A DNA stretch of 64,000 nt from Algoriphagus sp. CAU 1675 (GTDB taxonomy: Bacteria; Bacteroidota; Bacteroidia; Cytophagales; Cyclobacteriaceae): positions 186,001-250,000 of the forward strand of contig NZ_JARHUI010000005.1 in the NCBI RefSeq assembly GCF_029222925.1. Reading direction: 5' to 3'. The position numbers and the translations under genes are program-made. Of this stretch, positions 34,866 through 41,655 are shown in pieces. The notes beneath the pieces were generated by a model. The model worked only from the letters and a program-made list of their open reading frames with translations. It ran no database searches and was not told the origin of the DNA. The first letter of the stretch is position 1. Each line of letters begins with the position of its first letter.

Positions 34866-35042
34866 ATGGTCTATTGGAGAAATAATCGTTTTTGCCAAAA
34901 AACAAGGCCGTTTGGAGCTTCTATGGCATCGATCATTCAACAGTTTTGTGAGCTAAACAAACGGGATATTAAAGCCATCTGGAACAATGAAGGGAATTAC
35001 CGTAGACCTGAGGGCGAAGAAGATCAATTTCACCTCGGCTAA
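34866..35042 (+). CDS. Possible 58-residue protein or gene remnant
   Basis: An ATG-started frame of 58 codons. The second half (MASIIQQFCELNKRDIKAI, then a charged GNYRRPEGEEDQFHLG end) looks coding-like by composition. The first half does not, and another frame over the same DNA also looks plausible (EIIVFAKKQGRLELLWH), which could mean a frameshifted relic. No family recognised. Confidence 0.25.
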   Translation: MVYWRNNRFCQKTRPFGASMASIIQQFCELNKRDIKAIWNNEGNYRRPEGEEDQFHLG

Positions 35043-35057
35043 AAGTATTGCAAAAAT

Positions 35058-36179
35058 CTATTTCAATTGAAAAATCCCATATCGAGTAAAATCCTCTTCT
35101 TCTTCGGGATTTAATAACTTGATTAAGAAAGTGTCATCAGGCATAAGCATGGAGATTTCTCCATAGGGTATTTCAACATCTCCTCCGATCTGTCTCCCTC
35201 CTCTAATCAGAATTACTCGACGGTAACTTGGATCTCCAAAGTGATGGTAACTCCGGTCGTCAGCTAATTTCTGTTCATAAATCCCGGGAGGAATAGCTTT
35301 TATATATTCCAATATGACAGTTCCATCGGATAGAATGTAAATATTTCTATTTTTTGCTCCAAGAGTTATTGGACCTTTAGAAGGTATATTGCTTAAGGAA
35401 ATCTTCGACGATTTCAGTACCGAAAAATCACCATGGCTAACCTTGATACTCCCTGTTACTTGTTTATATTTCAAATCAACGATGCTTATTTCATCGTCTA
35501 AAGTAGTGGTCAGATATAGTTTCCCACGGCTTTTGTCTAGCGAATAAACAGGAGCATAAATTGACTCAATGGAGGGATCCAGTTTAGAAAAATTTGACCG
35601 ATCTGAAACTGGCGCTAAGTTGTAAGTCTTTTCGTTTTTCGGATTAAATACTTCCAGAAGATTTTCTTTCAAAAAATCTGTAAATCCAAAAAATGTGGAA
35701 TATCCGGAAGGTTGACTGATAAACGAGTAATCTCCATTAACACCCTCTCCGTTGAAAAAATTTAGTTTTTTGGGAGTGTATCGGGTTATTGTGTATTTAG
35801 AGTTAAAGGGTATTTTTTTTATCTTTTTAAGATTTTGATCGTACAGGTACAGATTTTGACTGGAATGAATCCAAATATTTCCTTCTTCTGAAAAAGCTAT
35901 TTGATTGATGGGTTCTACGATCTCGTTGGGTCCTTCCCCTTGTAAAATTTCAGAGACAAGGACTTTACCGCTTTCTGAAAACAAAGTGATTTTATTCCCT
36001 TTGCTTCCTTGATTGATATATCCCAGATATTGTTTTTTGAAAGGATTGTAGTCTAAAATCTCTACAGGGTATAAAAGATCAATTTTGAATTCAGCTATTT
36101 TCGAAAAGGTGGTTTGGGCATTAACCACATTTTCAAAAAGAAGAAATATCGACAGCAAAAGCATTTTATAAATCTTCAT
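35058..36179 (-). CDS. Exported 6-bladed beta-propeller protein
   Basis: A 373-residue protein with a signal peptide (ending VVNAQ) and no lipobox. The repeated pattern of blades (GNKITLFSESGKVLVSEI, NIWIHSSQNLYLYDQN, GKLYLTTTLDDEISIVDL, NIYILSDGTVILEYIK) matches the Bacteroidota 6-bladed beta-propeller family, many of which are encoded near TonB systems; here no receptor adjoins. The gene looks more AT-rich than its neighbours and is flanked by AT-rich spacers, a mild hint of later acquisition. Function unknown. Confidence 0.78.
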   Translation of the reverse strand: MKIYKMLLLSIFLLFENVVNAQTTFSKIAEFKIDLLYPVEILDYNPFKKQYLGYINQGSKGNKITLFSESGKVLVSEILQGEGPNEIVEPINQIAFSEEGNIWIHSSQNLYLYDQNLKKIKKIPFNSKYTITRYTPKKLNFFNGEGVNGDYSFISQPSGYSTFFGFTDFLKENLLEVFNPKNEKTYNLAPVSDRSNFSKLDPSIESIYAPVYSLDKSRGKLYLTTTLDDEISIVDLKYKQVTGSIKVSHGDFSVLKSSKISLSNIPSKGPITLGAKNRNIYILSDGTVILEYIKAIPPGIYEQKLADDRSYHHFGDPSYRRVILIRGGRQIGGDVEIPYGEISMLMPDDTFLIKLLNPEEEEDFTRYGIFQLK

Positions 36180-36369
36180 GTAGATTTTACTAGTTTTTTG
36201 ATGTGAACGTTTCCGATCAGAATTTTTTAAGATAAGAATTTAGTGAAATATTTTTGCTTACTAACGATTTTTATAATAAAAAAATAGTTATAAAGGCGAT
36301 TAGAAAATAACAATCAATACAGATGAATGGTAAAATAAAAAAGAGGCTAGACCCGATGTCCTGCCCTAC

Positions 36370-36392
36370 AAAAAAAGCGGTGTCTCCACCGC
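36370..36392 (-). terminator. Terminator of the ECF sigma/DUF4252 cluster
   Basis: Stem GCGGTG/CACCGC with TCTC loop (36377-36392), followed by seven T residues on the minus strand, directly after the last DUF4252 gene. Confidence 0.82.
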
Positions 36393-36415
36393 CCTATTTT
36401 TCATGAATTGAGGTG

Positions 36416-36910
36416 TTAATTCAACCCTCTTGCGCTATAATTTGTCGCCTTGGCTACCAGTTCCTGATCGAACTTTCCTTTCATTTCCACTACTATCAAA
36501 TCCCCCTCTTCCCCTGCAATCATCACTACCAGGTCCGAAATGGTATTTCCTCCTTTGGAATATACCATCATCCCTCCTTTCTTACCCTCAGAGGCTTCCA
36601 TCAATAATTCATAGCGCTCTCTTTCCAGTCCTTTTTGCAATGCTTTGAATTCCGCACCACTTGCATCAATATTATCCGGCAACGTGAAAAAGTTCAGCTT
36701 TTCCAAAGACTTGGCTACAGTGGCCATGTCGTCCTTATCTATATCAATTTTAAACCCTTCAGCAAAACTCAGGAAATTCCCGCCCAACTCGATGTGGAAG
36801 AAATCTTCCTCTCCTTTGTATTTTTCATAAAGCGCCTGAACGCTCTTGCTTTGTGCCTGCACTCCAAAAATCAGTGCAAAAAGAGACAAGGTTAAAATCA
36901 GCTTTTTCAT
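36416..36910 (-). CDS. DUF4252 protein, second copy of a tandem pair
   Basis: A 164-residue exported protein (signal ending GVQAQ) of the DUF4252 family. Visible family features are the HIELGGNFLSFAEGF segment, the central LNFFTLP strand and the GGNTISDLVVMIAGEEGDLIVVEMKG hairpin region. It is a diverged paralogue of the gene 31 bases upstream, and both follow an ECF sigma/anti-sigma pair, the usual setting of this family. A regulated periplasmic role is likely; the biochemical activity is unknown. Confidence 0.83.
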   Translation of the reverse strand: MKKLILTLSLFALIFGVQAQSKSVQALYEKYKGEEDFFHIELGGNFLSFAEGFKIDIDKDDMATVAKSLEKLNFFTLPDNIDASGAEFKALQKGLERERYELLMEASEGKKGGMMVYSKGGNTISDLVVMIAGEEGDLIVVEMKGKFDQELVAKATNYSARGLN

Positions 36911-36941
36911 AATGTGTTTTAATAGTTAGGTTAGTTTATAT

Positions 36942-37484
36942 TCAGTTCTTTTTAGAAGCATTATTACCTTTCCCGTATTGGTCCATTCCCGGGATATCGG
37001 TTTTTTCTGCCAGCATATTGAGATCCCTATAAGTGAAATTTCCCAACATAGAAAGTAGCGTAAAGTCATTTCCATTCCCGGAGACCATCAGGAGCTCCTT
37101 TACCAGCCCCCCTTCTTCGCGAACCATAAATTTCAGGCTGGTACCTTTATCCTGTACGTCCATCAGTTCCTCATATTTGTTTTTGATCAGAGTCCCCATG
37201 GCCTCCTTGTACATGGCCATTCCGTCCACTTCTTCTGAACTAAGGATTCGAATTCCCCTTACTTTCTGGATCAGTTCACCCAGATCTTTTGCATCAGGAT
37301 CTTTTTCGGAGTTGTCTTTCAAAAACCCTCCTGCCATCTGCATCATCTTCGGGGAAATGAAAACACGGGAAAAACGCTCATCCTCCATATACTTGGAAAA
37401 AAATCGCTGAATGGCATCATCTTGGGCCTGTGCCCGAAAAGCAAATGCCAAAACCATCAAGGGGATTATTAAATATTTTTTCAT
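36942..37484 (-). CDS. DUF4252 protein, first copy of a tandem pair
   Basis: A 180-residue exported protein (signal ending FRAQAQ). It shares with the downstream copy the plan of an RVFISPKMMQMAGGF segment, a KVRGIRILSSEE strand, and a LMVSGNGNDFTLLSMLGNFT hairpin. It lies three bases after the anti-sigma-like gene and so belongs to the same transcript. Function unknown. Confidence 0.83.
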   Translation of the reverse strand: MKKYLIIPLMVLAFAFRAQAQDDAIQRFFSKYMEDERFSRVFISPKMMQMAGGFLKDNSEKDPDAKDLGELIQKVRGIRILSSEEVDGMAMYKEAMGTLIKNKYEELMDVQDKGTSLKFMVREEGGLVKELLMVSGNGNDFTLLSMLGNFTYRDLNMLAEKTDIPGMDQYGKGNNASKKN

Positions 37485-37487
37485 GGC

Positions 37488-37919
37488 TTATTTCTTGGTT
37501 TGATCTTTAAATAGTTGCTCAGTTGTATTCAGGTATTTCAGTTCATTCATGGGCTTCAGTCGATCCTGACCCTTTGAAAGATTGGTTTGTATCAATGCAA
37601 AAGCCATCATGACCTCTTCATAAGCCTCTTGCTCTGCTTGCTTTTGTTGGAAAATGCCCCATCCCCAGAAAGTCCCTATGAGGATGGCTGCAGATGCAGC
37701 ATAACTCATCCAGGATATTCTCATCTTTCGAATCTTTCCTTTGGGAATCCTCACTTGCTCTGGCTCCAGGCTCGCATACTCTTCAAATCCGGCAAAAAGC
37801 TCCTTCTCCTCTTCAAAACCCTCAGCATTTTGAAGCAGGGATTTCAGTTCCTTTTCTTCTTCCAGACTGCTTTCCCCATTCCAGTATTTTTCCAGCAGCT
37901 CCTCTATTCTCTTCTTCAT
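37488..37919 (-). CDS. Putative anti-sigma factor, single-pass membrane protein
   Basis: A 143-residue protein with a soluble acidic N-terminus (residues 1-65, LLEKYWNGESSLEEEKEL) typical of short Bacteroidota anti-sigma factors, one membrane segment (about 71-90, MSYAASAAILIGTFWGWGIF) and a short periplasmic end. It overlaps the ECF sigma gene by four bases (ATGA). Binding and inhibition of that sigma factor is inference from the arrangement. Confidence 0.78.
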   Translation of the reverse strand: MKKRIEELLEKYWNGESSLEEEKELKSLLQNAEGFEEEKELFAGFEEYASLEPEQVRIPKGKIRKMRISWMSYAASAAILIGTFWGWGIFQQKQAEQEAYEEVMMAFALIQTNLSKGQDRLKPMNELKYLNTTEQLFKDQTKK

Positions 37920-38407
37920 TTGGTCATTTTTTGGCTGAGCATATGCTCTTTGATTGTTTTTCGGGCACGGTGCAGGTTTACTTTCACCTGCTCCAAACTC
38001 AATTCCAGATAGGTTGCTATTTCCTCATAACTCAATCCTTCCACTTCCCGCAATTGGAAAATCTCCTGCTGCTTTGAAGGGAGAGTTTTTAACAGGCACA
38101 TCACTTTATTCACTGATTCCTTCGTCTCATCTTTTGCAGAATCATCCCACTTCAAGTCCTCCAAACCCTCCAGTGAATCCAAAACCTTATTTTGCCTCAG
38201 GTACATCAAGACTTCATTTTTAAGGCTTCGGACCAGCCAACCCATCAGGTTGGGATGGTTTTGGAGTTCACCCTCTCGATTGAAGGATTTTTCGAAAACA
38301 TTCTGCAGCATATCCTCTGCAAGGGACCTATCCCTTACCCAGAGGTAGACCAACCGATAGAGTTTGCTTCTCTTCGGCCAGATATGTACTTCAAAAAATG
38401 ACTTCAT
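37916..38407 (-). CDS. ECF RNA polymerase sigma factor
   Basis: A 163-residue sigma-70 family protein with region 2 (LYRLVYLWVRDRSLAEDMLQ, about 15-35) and region 4 (TLPSKQQEIFQLREVEGLSY, then a helix-turn-helix LELSLEQVKVNLHRARK). It heads a cluster with a membrane anti-sigma-like protein and two DUF4252 proteins. This suggests a cell-envelope response in which the DUF4252 genes are at least co-expressed. Upstream I see no TAnnTTTG box, which fits a promoter read by an ECF factor itself. Confidence 0.9.
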   Translation of the reverse strand: MKSFFEVHIWPKRSKLYRLVYLWVRDRSLAEDMLQNVFEKSFNREGELQNHPNLMGWLVRSLKNEVLMYLRQNKVLDSLEGLEDLKWDDSAKDETKESVNKVMCLLKTLPSKQQEIFQLREVEGLSYEEIATYLELSLEQVKVNLHRARKTIKEHMLSQKMTK

Positions 38408-38650
38408 TCTATATGGTTAATGCAGGGCTTTAACGAATGTTACACTTTCAATCTAAAAAAAATTAAATTTTAGAGGAGTTGAAAAACACCCGCTTCCCGA
38501 ATAAGTTAAATGGAGTAGGGCCGATTTCTTTGGCACAAGTGAAAATTGATCCTAAATTAGTTTCAAAAAATAGTATGCATGCAGAGTATTTATTACTTTG
38601 CATGGGATGAAAATTTCCGAAATGAACGCAAATACCTCGAAAAAAGACAT

Positions 38651-38677
38651 AAAAAAAGCCCCGAATTGCTTCGGGGC
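38651..38677 (-). terminator. Terminator of tRNA-Phe
   Basis: Stem GCCCCGAA/TTCGGGGC with a four-base loop (38658-38677), followed by seven T residues on the minus strand. Confidence 0.9.
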
Positions 38678-38680
38678 TCG

Positions 38681-38753
38681 TGGTGATGAGTGGACTCGAA
38701 CCACCGACTCACGGATTTTCAGTCCGATGCTCTACCAACTGAGCTACATCACC
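38681..38753 (-). tRNA. tRNA-Phe (anticodon GAA)
   Basis: A 73-base cloverleaf with a fully paired acceptor stem (GGTGATG/CATCACC), anticodon loop CTGAAAA giving GAA, and TTCGAGT T-loop. CCA is not encoded. It has a near-perfect own promoter and a terminator. Confidence 0.96.
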
Positions 38754-38769
38754 TTTTCTTAAAGTGATG

Positions 38770-38800
38770 CAAAGGTAGGTATTTGATATTTTCATACAAA
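38770..38800 (-). promoter_or_regulatory. Consensus promoter of tRNA-Phe
   Basis: On the minus strand TTTG (38797-38800), exactly 19 bases, then TACCTTTG (38770-38777): a perfect match to the Bacteroidota housekeeping consensus TTTG-N19-TAnnTTTG, as expected for a highly expressed tRNA. Confidence 0.88.
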
Positions 38801-38856
38801 CCATTTGAAGAAAATTTTATTGAAGTAAACCCAAACAATCCGCTAATCTCATCACT

Positions 38857-40191
38857 ATGAGCTTTTTACCGCAACTCGCTTTTTTGATAATTCTTGCTAC
38901 TGCAGGTTTTATTTTAAGCAAAAGAGTCAAATTCCTCAAAAGGAACATCCTTTTGGGAAAAGACGAAACCCGAAACGACCAAGCCAATGCCCGATGGAAG
39001 ACCATGTTTCTGGTTGCCTTTGGTCAAAAAAAGATGTTCAAACGCCTGATCCCGGCATTCCTCCACCTCCTCGTCTACGTGGGATTTATTGTGATCAACC
39101 TCGAGGTATTGGAGTTTGTACTGGACGGAATATTGGGAACCCACAGACTCTTTGCCCCGATTCTGGGCTCAGGGTACACGGTCCTGATGAACATATTTGA
39201 ATTCCTCGCTGTAGCCGTTCTTTTCTCCTGTGTGGTTTTTCTGATCCGAAGAAACATCCTCAAAGTGGAGCGTTTCACCAAGCCGGAGATGAAAGGCTGG
39301 CCTGCTCTGGACGGGAACTTGATCTTAAGTATAGAAATCATTCTCATGCTTGCCATTCTGAGCATGAATGCCACTGACCAGATTTTGGCAGGCAGAGGAG
39401 ATGCGCATTATTTGGAACTGGGAACCTTGTTTTTCAGCAGCTTGCTTCAGCCGATTTTTGAAGGTTTGTCCAACTCCTCTTTGGTTTTCATCGAGCGTTT
39501 TGCCTGGTGGTTCCACATCGCAGGGATTTTGGCATTTGCGGTTTATGTCACCTACTCCAAGCACCTGCATATTTTCCTTGCCTTTCCCAATACCTGGTAT
39601 TCCAACCTGAAACCCAAAGGAGAGATGCAAAATATGCCCGAGGTGACTAATGAGGTAAACATGATGCTGGGTATCCCTGTTGAAAACTCTTCCGAAGCTC
39701 CCGCAGAAATAGGGAGATTTGGAGCAAAAGACATCAATGACCTTTCTTGGATCAATCTACTGAATGCCTATTCCTGTACAGAATGCGGGCGCTGTACCTC
39801 TGAATGTCCGGCAAATCTGACTGGCAAAAAGCTTTCACCTCGAAAAATCATGATGGATGTGAGAGACCGGGCTGAAGAGGTTGGCAAAAGCTTGGATGCC
39901 GGTGGAGCAGGACTGGAAGACGGAAAGTCCCTTTTGGGCGACTACATCAGCAAAGAGGAAATCAATGCCTGCACAAGTTGCAATGCCTGCGTGGAAGCAT
40001 GCCCTGTAAATATCGACCCCCTTTCCATCATTTTACAACTCAGACGCTATGTAGCGATGGAGGAATCCGGAACTCCGGCACAATGGAATGCCATGTTCCA
40101 AAATATGGAAACCAGTTTTTCCCCTTGGAAATTCAGCCCTTCTGACCGATTCAACTGGGCCGAAAAAGTCAAAGAAGAGGAAATGAAATGA
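38857..40191 (+). CDS. Membrane Fe-S oxidoreductase with two 4Fe-4S motifs
   Basis: A 444-residue protein. The N-terminal two thirds hold about five to six membrane segments (around 5-20, 65-90, 105-125, 150-170, 215-235), with histidines that could bind haem. The soluble C-terminus has two classical 4Fe-4S motifs: CTECGRCTSECP starting at Cys307 and CTSCNACVEACP starting at Cys372. The plan resembles HdrE/HdrC-type or DsrM-like fusions that move electrons between the membrane quinone pool and an Fe-S partner. The next gene encodes a CCG-domain protein, the normal partner. The actual donor and acceptor are unknown. Confidence 0.87.
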   Translation: MSFLPQLAFLIILATAGFILSKRVKFLKRNILLGKDETRNDQANARWKTMFLVAFGQKKMFKRLIPAFLHLLVYVGFIVINLEVLEFVLDGILGTHRLFAPILGSGYTVLMNIFEFLAVAVLFSCVVFLIRRNILKVERFTKPEMKGWPALDGNLILSIEIILMLAILSMNATDQILAGRGDAHYLELGTLFFSSLLQPIFEGLSNSSLVFIERFAWWFHIAGILAFAVYVTYSKHLHIFLAFPNTWYSNLKPKGEMQNMPEVTNEVNMMLGIPVENSSEAPAEIGRFGAKDINDLSWINLLNAYSCTECGRCTSECPANLTGKKLSPRKIMMDVRDRAEEVGKSLDAGGAGLEDGKSLLGDYISKEEINACTSCNACVEACPVNIDPLSIILQLRRYVAMEESGTPAQWNAMFQNMETSFSPWKFSPSDRFNWAEKVKEEEMK

Positions 40192-40259
40192 GAGAAAGTC
40201 TGAGCATAACTCTCCATTTCCAGAATTGATTACCATTTACTTGAAAACAAAGAAGACAG

Positions 40260-41051
40260 ATGTCAACCTATCAAATACCAACCATGGCCGAAATGGCCTC
40301 AAAAGGAGAAAGCCCGGAAGTTCTTTTTTGGGTCGGATGTGCAGGCTCTTTTGACGAGCGATACAAAGCCGTAACCCAGGCCTTTGTGAAAATCCTGAAC
40401 AAAGTAGGGGTTTCTTTTGCGGTTTTGGGACCTGAAGAAACCTGTACCGGAGATCCGGCAAGACGTGCCGGAAATGAATTTCTTTTCCAGATGCAGGCCG
40501 TAGCCAATATTCAGGTAATGAATGGGTATGAAGTAAAAAAAGTGGTGACCGCTTGCCCCCATTGCTTCAATACCATCAAAAATGAATATCCGGCTTTGGG
40601 AGGAAACTATGAGGTGATCCACCATTCTCAATTTCTTCAACAACTCATCAATGAAGGAAAAGTGACACTCAAAGGGGGCGGGGAATTCAAGGGAAAGAAG
40701 ATCACCTTCCACGATTCCTGCTACTTGGGTCGTGCCAATGATGTCTATGAAGCCCCAAGGGAAGTGATCAAGGCACTGGACGTGGAACTGGTGGAAATGA
40801 AACGCTGCCGAACCAAGGGACTTTGCTGCGGTGCAGGCGGAGCTCAGATGTTTAAAGAACCTGAGCCCGGAAAAAAAGACATCAACATCGAGCGAACTGA
40901 AGAAGCATTGGCTACAGGAGCCCAAGCAATTGCCGTAGGGTGTCCATTCTGTCTGACCATGATGACCGATGGAGTTAAAAACAAAGAGCGGGAAGAAGAC
41001 GTCAAAGTTTATGACCTTGCGGAAATGATCGCCAAGGACATGGGAATTTGA
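40260..41051 (+). CDS. CCG-domain Fe-S protein (HdrB/GlpC/LutA type)
   Basis: A 263-residue cytoplasmic protein with two cysteine-rich CCG domains: WVGCAGSFDERY with TACPHCFNTIKNEY, and HDSCYLGRAND with LCCGAGGAQMF and VGCPFCLTMM. This fold binds Fe-S clusters in HdrB, GlpC, LutA and succinate dehydrogenase E. It lies 68 bases after the membrane Fe-S protein and probably forms a complex with it. No FAD subunit (HdrA or GlpA-like) is encoded beside it, so the complex must use another partner or none. A terminator follows. Confidence 0.88.
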   Translation: MSTYQIPTMAEMASKGESPEVLFWVGCAGSFDERYKAVTQAFVKILNKVGVSFAVLGPEETCTGDPARRAGNEFLFQMQAVANIQVMNGYEVKKVVTACPHCFNTIKNEYPALGGNYEVIHHSQFLQQLINEGKVTLKGGGEFKGKKITFHDSCYLGRANDVYEAPREVIKALDVELVEMKRCRTKGLCCGAGGAQMFKEPEPGKKDINIERTEEALATGAQAIAVGCPFCLTMMTDGVKNKEREEDVKVYDLAEMIAKDMGI

Positions 41052-41074
41052 GTCTTCTATTTTGAATCAATTTG

Positions 41075-41107
41075 ACCCTTTTTGCCGTTAGGTTGAAAGG
41101 GTTTTTC
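41075..41107 (+). terminator. Terminator of the Fe-S oxidoreductase pair
   Basis: Stem ACCCTTT/AAAGGGT (41075-41081 with 41096-41102), followed by TTTTT. Confidence 0.7.
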
Positions 41108-41128
41108 TTTACCCAAAATTGAAACAGT

Positions 41129-41617
41129 ATGTACGTAGATTTTGAAAAATTACCGGACCATAGTAGAGTATGGGTTTATCAGGCTGAACGCAGCTTAAAT
41201 CCGGAAGAAATAGAGATCATTTCCTCCCGTCTTAAAAAATTCTGTGAAGGTTGGAATACACACGGCAACATGATGCCCACCTCATTTTCCGTTCTTGATG
41301 ATCAGATCTTGATTTTGGCGGTGGATGAAAGCGGCTTGGGCGCCAGCGGATGCTCCATTGACAGCTCTGTCCGGGTTTTGACTGAACTGGAACGATTGCT
41401 CCAAATCAACCTAACCGACCGGGGAAAAGTAAGCTTCAAGGCCAAGGAAGGATTTATCCGGGTGACTCCGGCATTGGGGATAAAATCCCAAGTTCAGGCA
41501 GGAGAAATTTCTCCAGAAACTCTGGTCATCAACCCACAAATCCAAACCAAAGCCGACATTCAGGAGCTTTGGGTTTCTGCCGGAAAAAGTTGGTTGAACA
41601 AATATTTTCCAAATTAA
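41129..41617 (+). CDS. Conserved hypothetical protein
   Basis: A 162-residue soluble protein with the conserved opening DHSRVWVYQAERSL and a central ILAVDESGLGASGCSIDSS segment. Relatives in Bacteroidota databases are often labelled ABC transporter ATPase, but no Walker A, Walker B or ABC signature is present, so I do not accept that name. The GCSIDS Cys-Ser pair is conserved-looking and might be functional. It precedes the PorE-like gene by 38 bases and may be co-transcribed. Function unknown. Confidence 0.8.
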   Translation: MYVDFEKLPDHSRVWVYQAERSLNPEEIEIISSRLKKFCEGWNTHGNMMPTSFSVLDDQILILAVDESGLGASGCSIDSSVRVLTELERLLQINLTDRGKVSFKAKEGFIRVTPALGIKSQVQAGEISPETLVINPQIQTKADIQELWVSAGKSWLNKYFPN

Positions 41618-41655
41618 TTAGTAATATTCAGAATAGTTCAGAAACACCGCTTCAA

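Larger units (their letters stand above)
34464..35057. other. Long AT-rich intergenic region
   Basis: A region of almost 600 bases between two minus-strand genes. It holds the promoter and long leader of the gene at 33900, two copies of a LacI-operator-like motif (34697-34707 and 34814-34824), and a possible 58-codon reading frame (34866-35042). No RNA gene or terminator was seen. Confidence 0.7.

Noticed and set aside
34861..35042. Transposase remnant
   Set aside because: No terminal inverted repeats, target duplication or recognisable transposase motif; kept only as an uncertain small frame.
41129..41617. The name ABC transporter ATPase for the hypothetical protein
   Set aside because: No Walker A, Walker B or signature motif is present; the label would be an inherited annotation error.
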